Assembly (NCBI GenBank): GCA_027013225.1
Contig: JALUXU010000047.1
Coordinates: 1-47,613 of the forward strand
DNA from: Acidihalobacter sp.
GTDB taxonomy: Bacteria; Pseudomonadota; Gammaproteobacteria; DSM-5130; Acidihalobacteraceae
Length of the DNA: 47,613 nucleotides
Reading direction: 5' to 3'
The notes under the pieces are model-generated. The model did not search any database. It worked only from the letters and a program-made list of their open reading frames with translations, and had not been told where the DNA came from. This document shows positions 38,858 through 46,878 of the stretch, one piece after another; position 1 is the first letter of the stretch, and each line of letters starts with the position of its first letter. Both the position numbers and the translations under genes were made by a program.

Positions 38858-39161
38858 ACTAACCTCCTTGAGGGCGAGAATTTCAATATTACAATGTGCT
38901 ACCGTTCATTTCCGCATCGGATCGATACGAGGGGATTCAGACTGCCGTGATTTTGGGCTTATTGCCTGCACTTTTCAAGAAATATTGAATGGCGCAGATA
39001 TACTTTGCCCGGTTTGGAGGAGCTCAATGCATAAACACCGCCTGGCAGATCTCTACAACAACGTGCTTCGCTGCTGAAGTACAAATGGCCAAGCAAGGAA
39101 CCTCCCTCCAAAATAAATTATACCCAGTCACAGCCCTCGAACGGAAACCAGGAACACCGGA
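38858..39161. other. Divergent gap between trxA and rhlB
   Basis: A 304-base gap that holds the trxA ribosome site and the upstream regions of both genes. I see no clear promoter box. It contains one small candidate reading frame, listed separately. Confidence 0.4.
39027..39077 (+). CDS. Candidate 16-residue leader peptide upstream of rhlB
   Basis: A short frame MHKHRLADLYNNVLRC with GGAGGAG four bases before its ATG, a ribosome site stronger than that of rhlB itself. It ends 84 bases before the rhlB ATG. No family is known. It could be chance, so confidence is low. Confidence 0.25.
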   Translation: MHKHRLADLYNNVLRC

Positions 39162-40511
39162 ATGAGTAATACCCATCTATCGACAATCCCTTTTAAAGAA
39201 TTCGAACTGGAAGACGCCGTTCTGAAAGGGATCCATGACGCCGGCTTTCTCAAGGCCACCCCGATTCAAGCTGGCGTCCTCCCCATAGCTCTTTCCGGCC
39301 AAGATGTGGCTGGGAAAGCGCAGACCGGCACAGGAAAAACCGCTGCATTTCTTATCGTAGCGTTCAATCGCCTGATTAAACGCTCTGCAGCAGTGAAACG
39401 GCGGCCGAATCAGCCGCGCGCTATTATTCTGGCGCCTACTCGGGAGCTGGCAATCCAGATACACAGGGAAGCCGCCCTGTTAGGGAAGCATACCGGACTT
39501 CGGATTGGCCTCGCATACGGAGGCGTCGATTATGAAAAACAACGACAGCAACTCATCGCAGGGCTGGATGTTTTGATCGGCACCCCCGGACGAATTATCG
39601 ATTACTTCAAGCAGAAAGTCTTTGATCTGCGCGCCATCGAAATCATGGTTCTCGATGAAGCCGATCGCATGCTCGATCTCGGCTTCATCAAGGATATTCG
39701 TTACCTTTTAAGGCGCATGCCGCCGCCGGAAAAACGTCTGTCCATGCTGTTTTCAGCCACCTTGTCCTATCGGGTGATGGAGCTGGCCTATGAACACATG
39801 AACAACCCGACACGCGTGCAGACTGAGGCCGAACAAATCACTGCGGATCATATTAGCGAATCGGTGTTCTTTCCTGCTAACGCCGAAAAAATTCCGCTAT
39901 TGCTTGGATTATTGGAACGGGATCGGCCCGCACGCAGCATCGTATTCTGCAATACCAAACGCAGTGCTGAACGGGTCGCCGAGTACCTCGAGAGCAATGG
40001 CCATACAGTGGCCCTTTTGTCCGGGGCCGTACCACAGAAAAAAAGGCAGGGTCTGCTCAAGGCATTTTCTGAAGGACGCCGTCGAGTTCTCGTAGCCACT
40101 GATGTGGCAGCCCGCGGTTTGCATATCCCTGATGTTACCCATGTATTCAATTTCGACCTGCCACAATCGGCCGAGGATTATGTCCACCGTATTGGACGTA
40201 CCGGCCGCGCAGGCGCCCGAGGAGTTGCAATCAGCTTCGCTTGTGAAGACACGGCCTTTTATCTGCCAGAAATAGAAACTTATGTAGGCCATAAGCTTCA
40301 GCCCAAAAGCACATGCGCCGAACTGATGATCACACCTGTTGATCCAGCAAGACGCAATATTCAGCGAACTCGGAGCACCTCATCAAGAAAAGGCAAGACA
40401 GGCGTATCAAACAGCCCGGATAAGACGCAGGAGGATAGAGCGGCCTCTTCAGCCAAAACACGTCGCCGTAGCAGGCGATCACAAAATCGGAGTACGGAGC
40501 CGGTTAGGTAA
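39162..40511 (+). CDS. rhlB: DEAD-box RNA helicase RhlB
   Basis: A 449-residue RNA helicase. Motifs in order: ATPIQ (Q motif), AQTGTGKT (Walker A), [23 protein letters not shown] as [18 protein letters not shown], and C-terminal [17 protein letters not shown] with [13 protein letters not shown]. The C-terminal tail (about 400-449) is basic and Ser/Arg-rich, usual for RhlB. In E. coli it joins the RNA degradosome. The trxA-rho partner order supports the RhlB name. AGGAA lies upstream. Confidence 0.92.
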   Translation: MSNTHLSTIPFKEFELEDAVLKGIHDAGFLKATPIQAGVLPIALSGQDVAGKAQTGTGKTAAFLIVAFNRLIKRSAAVKRRPNQPRAIILAPTRELAIQIHREAALLGKHTGLRIGLAYGGVDYEKQRQQLIAGLDVLIGTPGRIIDYFKQKVFDLRAIEIMVLDEADRMLDLGFIKDIRYLLRRMPPPEKRLSMLFSATLSYRVMELAYEHMNNPTRVQTEAEQITADHISESVFFPANAEKIPLLLGLLERDRPARSIVFCNTKRSAERVAEYLESNGHTVALLSGAVPQKKRQGLLKAFSEGRRRVLVATDVAARGLHIPDVTHVFNFDLPQSAEDYVHRIGRTGRAGARGVAISFACEDTAFYLPEIETYVGHKLQPKSTCAELMITPVDPARRNIQRTRSTSSRKGKTGVSNSPDKTQEDRAASSAKTRRRSRRSQNRSTEPVR

Positions 40512-40533
40512 TCTGAAAGTAGCTGCACACTCT

Positions 40534-40577
40534 TTAGAAGTCGATAGCCTCTTTATTTAACGGCTATCGACTTCTAA
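40534..40577. repeat. Perfect 16-bp inverted repeat after rhlB
   Basis: Two 16-base arms, at 40534-40549 and 40562-40577, are perfectly complementary around a 12-base loop. The stem lies 22 bases past the rhlB stop. No T-run follows on either strand, unlike the other terminators here. It may be a bidirectional stop, an RNA-stabilising hairpin or a repeat-family element. The remaining 240 bases to soeC show nothing else. Confidence 0.75.
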
Positions 40578-40820
40578 CTCGATTCGTCCGCGCTTGCTAT
40601 GCTTGTACCAAGACAACATGGAAGGACGAAAAAACCCGCATTGAGCCCACTCTATTGATAAAGTTGAGGACAGCAGGAACAGTCTGCGGATACAGCAACA
40701 TCAACCCGCCCGCATTTCGTTACATATTGATGTACAAACTCATACTATTTCAATCAAAACCTTTTCAGGCTCCACTAGCGACCGCAGGAAATGTTCGGGC
40801 TAACATCGACCACTCTGATT

Positions 40821-41771
40821 TCAGGTGTGTTGCGCGCCATGATACAGATTGACGACGTGTCTACCCTCTGCAAAGAACAACCAACGTTCGATCATTTTTC
40901 CGATATAAGAAAGAACCGCAGCGGCTACGGCCAACGCGAAAGCTCCCTCCCCAGGTGCCATGCTCGCTGCAAATGCAATCAAGATGAGAGGCGCTACGAA
41001 GCCAATTAGAAATACTGACAAACGCAATCCATTTCGCAGGTTATTATTGATTTGATAGCCGAATTCGTCCGTCAAAAAGGTCCCGGCGGTATGACCAGTG
41101 TCTAACAATCGTACGCGCGCCCGGGTGAAGGTCGTGGCCGTATTGATTGATGGCCCAGCAATCCGGTCTATCCAGTAATAATAAATGCCCTTCATTACCC
41201 CGGTCATAACCAGAGCCGTGCCGGCCACGCCAGCAATGAACTGTAAATCATCGCCGAAATAGGCCTCGATAGCCATATGGATGAGCGCTCCCAAGGTCAA
41301 TCCCATCAATAGATAATTCGCCGGCACCAATGGCGTATTCCACTGGCGCATCGTCTTCAGGCACGCGTAAATCATACCGGTAGCGAAAACGGTCATAAAT
41401 CCCAATGCGACGCCGATCAGACCCATCGTGATGAAAAATACCGGCACATTCGCGCCGAACAGAATGACGCCAATCAGGTACAAAAACGCAAATGGAAAGA
41501 AAGCAACAGCCAACACCGCTTCGCGCGACAACCAAGATGTCTTGACGCGCATAAACGCACGCCAGGCATTCTTAGGGTTGGCCAAGTGTCCCGTGGAGGA
41601 CAATAGCCCGGCAATGATCAAAATCAGTGAAGTACACAAGGCAACGAGTAACTGTGTTCGGTTAAGCGGTGGCCCCAGCCGAAACAGTTGCAACACGGCT
41701 GTGAGCGAATACAGCCCAAAACCCGCCCCCGAGGTCACAGTAAAAAAAATGACGGAAAGTGCCGGATGCAT
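40821..41771 (-). CDS. soeC: SoeC/DmsC-type membrane anchor of sulfite-oxidising enzyme
   Basis: A 316-residue integral membrane protein with about eight hydrophobic helices, of the DmsC family. Landmarks are HPALSVIFFTVTSGAGFGLY, TGHLANPKNAWRAF and VKTSWLSREAV. It anchors the complex and passes electrons to quinone. It is the last gene of the soeABC operon, 45 bases after soeB. The assignment as SoeC rather than DmsC rests on its partner subunits. Confidence 0.88.
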   Translation of the reverse strand: MHPALSVIFFTVTSGAGFGLYSLTAVLQLFRLGPPLNRTQLLVALCTSLILIIAGLLSSTGHLANPKNAWRAFMRVKTSWLSREAVLAVAFFPFAFLYLIGVILFGANVPVFFITMGLIGVALGFMTVFATGMIYACLKTMRQWNTPLVPANYLLMGLTLGALIHMAIEAYFGDDLQFIAGVAGTALVMTGVMKGIYYYWIDRIAGPSINTATTFTRARVRLLDTGHTAGTFLTDEFGYQINNNLRNGLRLSVFLIGFVAPLILIAFAASMAPGEGAFALAVAAAVLSYIGKMIERWLFFAEGRHVVNLYHGAQHT

Positions 41772-41816
41772 GATCTATTCCTCAGTAATTTCCAGAAATT
41801 GTAATTGTGGCGACGA

Positions 41817-42512
41817 TCATCGCGCCACGGCCTTGTTGACCCATTCCTTGACCTTTCCAGCCAAGGTCGGACGGCGCACGTCGTCGGTGGGAATTGGCGT
41901 GTTGATGCGCGGCGGCAGATAGCGATTGGTCGGGTTGTACCCCAGTTCCGGCATCAGCTGCATGCCATCGCGTTCACGCACCAGGCGGCTGACTTCGGAA
42001 TCGGGGTCGTCGAAGTCGCCGAAGAAGCGTGCATGCGCCGGGCAGGTGATCACGCAGGCCGGCTGCCGATCAATCTCGGCGAGATTTTCATCGTAGATTC
42101 TATCTACACACAGGGTGCATTTTTTCATCGTGCCGGATTCGCGATCCAGTTCGCGGGCGCCGTATGGACATGCCCAGGAACAGTAATTGCATCCCATGCA
42201 CTTGGACTGATCGACCAGTACGATGCCGTCCTCCTTGCGTTTGTAGGATGCGCCAGTGGGACAAACGGTAACGCAGTCGGCATCCTCGCAGTGCATGCAG
42301 GACATGGGAAAGTTGATGGTCTTGTTGTTGGGGTAGTCACCCACTTCGTAATGGCGGATCCGGTTGAACCACACGCCGCTAGGATCTTCGCCATAGGGGC
42401 GGTAATCCGTCAACGGGCCGGTGGTGCCGGAGGTGTTCCATTGCTTGCAGGCGACCGCGCAGGCATGGCAGCCGACGCAGGTATCAAGATCGATTACGAG
42501 ACCGAGTCGCAT
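41817..42512 (-). CDS. soeB: SoeB-type iron-sulfur subunit
   Basis: A 231-residue electron-transfer subunit with four [4Fe-4S] motifs: CVGCHACAVACKQ, CMHCEDADCVTVCP, CMGCNYCSWACP and CTLCVDR with a further Cys pair. It passes electrons from the molybdenum subunit to the membrane subunit. Length and motif order match SoeB and related DMSO-reductase-family ferredoxin subunits. It follows soeA by 13 bases. Confidence 0.92.
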   Translation of the reverse strand: MRLGLVIDLDTCVGCHACAVACKQWNTSGTTGPLTDYRPYGEDPSGVWFNRIRHYEVGDYPNNKTINFPMSCMHCEDADCVTVCPTGASYKRKEDGIVLVDQSKCMGCNYCSWACPYGARELDRESGTMKKCTLCVDRIYDENLAEIDRQPACVITCPAHARFFGDFDDPDSEVSRLVRERDGMQLMPELGYNPTNRYLPPRINTPIPTDDVRRPTLAGKVKEWVNKAVAR

Positions 42513-42525
42513 TTTGTCATCTCCT

Positions 42526-45426
42526 CTATTTCTCGCCGCGAGTCAGGACGTCCATGATGTCCCGCTCCAGATTCACGGGCTCATGGGTGTGATAACGCAG
42601 GACATCCGGCGGCTCCGGCATATCCGGTAATCGTTTGATGGTCGGGAATGTAGGCCATGATCCCGATTCACCCGGCGCAGCCGGCGTGATCTTCACTCTC
42701 AGGTCGTACCATGCCGCCTGACCCGTGATCGGATCTGAGTTGGTAATATTGTCTGCAGCGTCTCCCTTCTTCGGCAACAGCTCGCTGATTAGGTGATTCA
42801 TCAAAAATCCCTTAGTCGCTTCATTCGCCTCTGGCTTGAGCCCCCAGGCGCCTGATTGCTTTCCAATGGCGTTCCAAGTCCAGACGGTGTTTCGCTCTAC
42901 CCCCTCCATGAGCTTGACCTGCACCCTGATCTTGCCGTTGTGAGATTCGACCCACACCCAGGATTTGTCCTCGATGCCCATTTCGGCCGCCTGCTGACGG
43001 TTCATGTAAAGGAAGTTCTGGGCCACGATCTGGCGCAGCCAGGCATTCTGTGAATCCCAGGAATGATACATAAACATTGGTCGCTGATTGATCGCATGAA
43101 AAGGGTATGCATCTTCATCGATGCGACTTTGCTCCAGCGGGGTGTACTGCTCCGGCAGGGGCGAGAAGTACTTTACCAGCCGCTCCTTATGCTCGGGACG
43201 GGTCGGTTGTGGCCCGTCGTACAACCCCATGCCGGCGAGACGGAACTTCTGCAAGGTCTCGGAATACAGCTCGATCACGATGGGATCGGTGGAACCAACC
43301 CAGCCCGCATGCTTGGCCAACTCAAGATAATCCTTGTTGGCGAAGCGGTAAAAACGGGTATTTTCAGGCAGATGGTAGGCAAAGAACGACTGATTCTCGA
43401 TATAGCGATCCCACTGCCTGGGATTCGGCTTGCCGCGCAGGTGGACTTCGTTGCCGTTTTCGTCCAAGCGCCATCCGGAAAGGAAGCCGATTCCCGGCTC
43501 TTTCTCATAGTTGATGATGAAGTCCTTGTAGTCCTTGAACTTGCGTGAGCCGTCGGGATTGGTGAAAGCGGGGAATTTGAGCCGAGTAGCCAGCTCAACC
43601 TGGACTTCTTGCCAAGGCATCACTTCCCGATCGGGCTCCAGCACTGGCTGGCGGATTGAATCGGCCGCCAAGTCGGGCTCGGAGATCGGCCGGTCGAGCA
43701 TGGAAATAGTGTCGTAACGCTCCAGATAGGTGGTATCCGGAATCACCAAATCAGCGAAATTGACCATTTCCGAGTGGAATGCATCGCTTACCACCAGGAA
43801 CGGAATCTTGTACTCGCCGTTTTCATCCTTGGCGCGCAGCATATCCTGGATTTCTTTGGTGTTCATAGAGGAATTCCAGGCCATGTTCGCCATGAAGAAC
43901 ATCAGCGTATCGATTGGATAGGGATCTCCTTTGACGGCATTGGTAATAACCATGTGCATCAATCCGTGATTGGAAACCGGCGCATCCCAGGAAAACGCCT
44001 TATCGATACGCAGGGGATTACCATCGGCATCGATGACCAGATCTTCCGGCCCCTTGGGGAAGCCGAGCGGCGGACTCTTCAGCGGCGTGCTAGGCGCCAT
44101 TTCCTTGGCAGGCTTGATCGCCGGCGGCACATGCTTGGGATACGGCGGCTTGGCCACATGACCGCCGGGACAATCGATGGAACCCAACATGATCTGCAGC
44201 ACATGAATCGCACGGCAAGCCTGAAAGCCATTGGAATGCGCCGATATACCGCGCATCGCATGCATCGACACCGGGCGACCGATAAACTTGTCGTGCTTGC
44301 GGCCGGCCCAGTCGGTCCATTCCGTTTCAATTTCGATCGATTCCTTGAAGGCCACATGCGCCATCTCCAGCGCCAGACGCTCAATGGTCTGAGCCGGGAT
44401 GCCGGTTACTTTCTCGGCATTCTCGGGGGAATACTCATCGGACAGATATTTCTCGGCAAGGATCGACATCACTGTACGAACCGGACGGTCGTCCGGACCC
44501 TTCCCTTCCCAGAACAATGCCGGGGTGATCTCGGCCGCCTTGGCATCGACGAAGGCCTCCTTGGTCATATCCCAAGCCAGTGGATTGCCATTCTCGCCGC
44601 GCACGAACAATCCATCACCCTTCTCGCCGGGTGTATTGACCACCAGCCAGGGGGTATTGGTGTAACGCACCAGAAAATCCCAATCGAATTGTTCATGCTT
44701 GAGTAACACATGCACCATAGAAAGAGCAAACATGGCGTCGGTGCCAGGGCGAATCGCCACCCATTCGTCGGCAATCGCCTGGTATCCGGTACGCACCGGG
44801 TTAACACCCACGAACTTGGCGCCCCGCCGTTTAAGTTTCTCCAGTCCGATCTTGATCGGATTCGAGGCATGATCCTCGGCCACGCCCCACATCATAAAGT
44901 ACTTGGTGCGATCCCAGTCCGGATCGCCGAATTCCCAGAATGCGTGCCCCATGGTATAGAGGCCACCGGCCGCCATATTGACCGAGCAAAAGCCACCGTG
45001 CGCAGCCCAATTAATAGTGCCGAACTGCGTGGCCCACAGGCCGGTAAGCGCCTGCATCTGGTCGCGGCCGGTGAAATAGGCGAGCTTCTTGGGGTCGGTT
45101 TCGCGTATCTTCTTCAGACGATCTGTGAGGATATCGAGCGCCTGATCCATCGAGATTTCCTCAAAGTCCCCGCTACCGCGCTCCGAGCTGGCTTTGCGCA
45201 GCAGAGGCTTGCGCAACTTAGCCGGCGATTCCTGCTTCATTATGCCGGCGTTTCCCTTCGCGCAAAGTACGCCCTTATTTATGGGATGATTGCGGTTTCC
45301 CTGGATATAGCGCACCTTGTTGTTTTCGACCGTTACCTTGATGCCACAGCGGCATGCGCACATATAACAAGTGCTGTATTTGATGGCCTGTTTGGAGTGA
45401 TTTTCGAATTCCGGTAAAACGCTCAT
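42526..45426 (-). CDS. soeA: SoeA-type molybdopterin sulfite-oxidising subunit
   Basis: A 966-residue molybdoenzyme of the DMSO-reductase family. The N-terminal cluster motif is CYMCACRC (Cys20, 23, 27) with a fourth Cys in GVLCAKG. There is no Tat signal, so the enzyme faces the cytoplasm, as SoeA does and unlike periplasmic DmsA or PhsA. Other cofactor-region landmarks are RGISAHSNGFQACRAIHVLQ, IDCPGGHV, DLVIPDTTYLERYD and YHSWDSQNAWLRQI. Length fits SoeA (about 950-970). With soeB and soeC it would oxidise sulfite to sulfate and feed the quinone pool. Alternatives in the family (polysulfide or thiosulfate reductase) are less likely because those are exported. An AT-rich region lies upstream. 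Confidence 0.88.
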   Translation of the reverse strand: MSVLPEFENHSKQAIKYSTCYMCACRCGIKVTVENNKVRYIQGNRNHPINKGVLCAKGNAGIMKQESPAKLRKPLLRKASSERGSGDFEEISMDQALDILTDRLKKIRETDPKKLAYFTGRDQMQALTGLWATQFGTINWAAHGGFCSVNMAAGGLYTMGHAFWEFGDPDWDRTKYFMMWGVAEDHASNPIKIGLEKLKRRGAKFVGVNPVRTGYQAIADEWVAIRPGTDAMFALSMVHVLLKHEQFDWDFLVRYTNTPWLVVNTPGEKGDGLFVRGENGNPLAWDMTKEAFVDAKAAEITPALFWEGKGPDDRPVRTVMSILAEKYLSDEYSPENAEKVTGIPAQTIERLALEMAHVAFKESIEIETEWTDWAGRKHDKFIGRPVSMHAMRGISAHSNGFQACRAIHVLQIMLGSIDCPGGHVAKPPYPKHVPPAIKPAKEMAPSTPLKSPPLGFPKGPEDLVIDADGNPLRIDKAFSWDAPVSNHGLMHMVITNAVKGDPYPIDTLMFFMANMAWNSSMNTKEIQDMLRAKDENGEYKIPFLVVSDAFHSEMVNFADLVIPDTTYLERYDTISMLDRPISEPDLAADSIRQPVLEPDREVMPWQEVQVELATRLKFPAFTNPDGSRKFKDYKDFIINYEKEPGIGFLSGWRLDENGNEVHLRGKPNPRQWDRYIENQSFFAYHLPENTRFYRFANKDYLELAKHAGWVGSTDPIVIELYSETLQKFRLAGMGLYDGPQPTRPEHKERLVKYFSPLPEQYTPLEQSRIDEDAYPFHAINQRPMFMYHSWDSQNAWLRQIVAQNFLYMNRQQAAEMGIEDKSWVWVESHNGKIRVQVKLMEGVERNTVWTWNAIGKQSGAWGLKPEANEATKGFLMNHLISELLPKKGDAADNITNSDPITGQAAWYDLRVKITPAAPGESGSWPTFPTIKRLPDMPEPPDVLRYHTHEPVNLERDIMDVLTRGEK

Positions 45427-45600
45427 ACGATACCTCTGAGGGGAGGGGATCTAATTCTGGGGTGTTTATTGTGAAGATCTTTACCATGACGTTCAAACTA
45501 GAGTTTTTTATTTTTTGATAATTTATCTTGATAATAACTAAATTTTGTTTATTACAATATTGAAATTAAAATCCTCGCCACTAAACACGGCAGTGTGCAT
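45427..45600 (-). promoter_or_regulatory. AT-rich soeA upstream region with TTGATAA repeats
   Basis: The stretch 45500-45580 is very AT-rich compared with the window. It has a TTGATAA direct repeat at 45515-45521 and 45528-45534 (13 bases apart), and a GATAA-T-TTATC palindrome at 45517-45527. This probably holds the soeABC promoter and could hold a regulator site. It is not a match to the FNR consensus. Confidence 0.4.
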
Positions 45601-45639
45601 AGGTGGTATAGGAGGAATTCTACCGCTCCTTGGAGGTCT

Positions 45640-45720
45640 TGCCGCGCCACATTTCAAGGCAGGAAGGCATCAGCGACTCCAACCGATTTCTGGAAGCCGA
45701 AGCTACACTACCGGCACGCC
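45640..45720 (+). pseudogene. Remnant of a DUF4332-like gene
   Basis: The stretch encodes RQEGISDSNRFLEAEATLP, clearly related to KQEGLSDSDQFLEAAATRA of the complete-looking neighbour at 46317. The nucleotide match runs over about 60 bases. Only this segment of the gene remains, and it runs in frame straight into the glutamate decarboxylase remnant. It is probably the residue of a duplication or an ancestral copy. Confidence 0.55.
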
Positions 45721-45764
45721 ATTCGCGTCACCGATCGATATCTGTGCCTGATCTTTTATTTCGT

Positions 45765-46122
45765 ATGCGCAACCTGCGCGACATCGCCACCGGGCTTGCG
45801 TCGAAGATCGCCGCGCTCGGCCCCTTCGAGCTTTTGAGCGACGGCAGCACCATCCCGGTGTTCGCCTTCCGGCTCAAGGACGCCTCGCGCTACTCCGTGT
45901 TCGATGTCTCGGCCCGCCTGCGCATGCGCGGCTGGCAGGTGCCGGCCTACACCCTGCCGGCCGACGCCCAGCATATCGCCGTGTTGCGCATCGTGGTGCG
46001 CGAGGGCTTCTCGCGCGACATAGCCGAAATGCTGCTGGGCGACCTACGTCATGTCATCGACTCGCTGGAAACCGCTCCCTCCCCGCCCCAGAGCCCCCGA
46101 CGGCCATTTCCATCACGGCTGA
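45765..46122 (+). pseudogene. C-terminal fragment of glutamate decarboxylase, frameshifted
   Basis: From the Met at 45765 the frame reads NLRDIATGLASKIAALGPFELLSDG, VFAFRLKDASRYSVFDVSARLRMRGWQVPAYTLPADAQHIAVLRIVVREGFSRD, broken here into shorter pieces: the last 110 or so residues of a glutamate decarboxylase. Near 46080-46095, in a C-rich run, the frame shifts; the +1 frame then reads GHFHHG and stops at 46120-46122, the expected family end. The catalytic lysine region (N-terminal two thirds) is missing, so no decarboxylase is made. Confidence 0.75.
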
Positions 46123-46316
46123 GCCCGCCACGACTTCCCTTGCGAGCGGCGCGCAAGACCTCGTCCGCCCCTTTAGCGGCACGTCTGTTCGGTTGCCTGC
46201 AAGACGCACGGCAGCATTCCGGCTCCGCGGTCCGCGCTCAAAAACCACAAAACCTGTTCATGAATTCATGTGCAATCAAATACCGCGAAGGGAAAACATG
46301 CCATAGATAAGCAGAC

Positions 46317-46722
46317 ATGACGATTTGTATCAAAGAATTACGGGGTATGAACGCTGATCTGGCCGACAAGCTCAAACAGGAAGGGCTGAGCGACTCCGAT
46401 CAATTTCTGGAGGCCGCGGCCACACGGGCAGGCCGCAAAAAGTTGGCAGCCGTGTGCGGGGTGAACGAGCGCGTCATCCTGGAATTAGCCAATCGCACGG
46501 ATCTGGCGCGCATCAAGGGCGGCGCCGGCGTCTTTGCAGATCTGCTGGACACGCAGGAGTGGACACGGCCAAGGAACTGGCCACCCGCCGTCCGGACAAC
46601 CTGCATGCAAAGATCAAGGAAGTCAATGAAAAAGAAAAATTTCCGGTCGTCTGCCAGCGCTGTCGGAAGTCGAACGCTGGGTTGCCGAAGCCAAAGAAAT
46701 AGGCGGCAAATTGAGCTACTGA
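46317..46722 (+). pseudogene. DUF4332-like gene with two frameshifts
   Basis: The first frame reads CIKELRGMNADLADKLKQEG to GVFADLLD, a helix-hairpin-helix type DUF4332 pattern. At about 46548-46550 the frame shifts to one reading HAGVDTAKELATRRPDNLHA and KIKEVNEKEK. At about 46638-46645 it shifts again, to GRLPALSEVERWVAEAKEIG and a stop at 46720-46722. Each shift fits a single-base loss. Restored, it would be about 135 residues. A strong terminator follows. Either two mutations or sequencing errors are involved; decay is favoured because the neighbours are broken as well. Confidence 0.65.
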
Positions 46723-46791
46723 GTCGTCACGAAAAAGGCGCCTTACGAGGCCGTGTGAAAACCGATTTACATGGCCTCTGAGCGGGCAAGA

Positions 46792-46829
46792 CAAGATGCC
46801 TCGGACATTGTCCGGGGCATCTTGGTTTT
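46792..46829 (+). terminator. Strong intrinsic terminator after the DUF4332 gene
   Basis: A stem of about 15 pairs (CAAGATGCC and CGGAC arms with one G-T pair) at 46792-46806 with 46810-46824, a loop of three, followed by GTTTT. It is intact although the gene before it is broken. Confidence 0.8.
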
Positions 46830-46858
46830 GAGGGCGGTTATATTTTGAGGCGATAAAA

Positions 46859-46878
46859 GCCTGAGAAGAGGCTCAGGC
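46859..46878 (-). terminator. Terminator at the end of the transposase
   Basis: GCCTGAG/CTCAGGC stem with a six-base loop; on the minus strand it is followed by TTTTA. The stop codon of the transposase lies inside the stem. Confidence 0.55.

Noticed and set aside
45511-45535. Possible FNR site in the soeA upstream region
   Set aside because: The TTGAT half is present but the ATCAA half at the right spacing is not.
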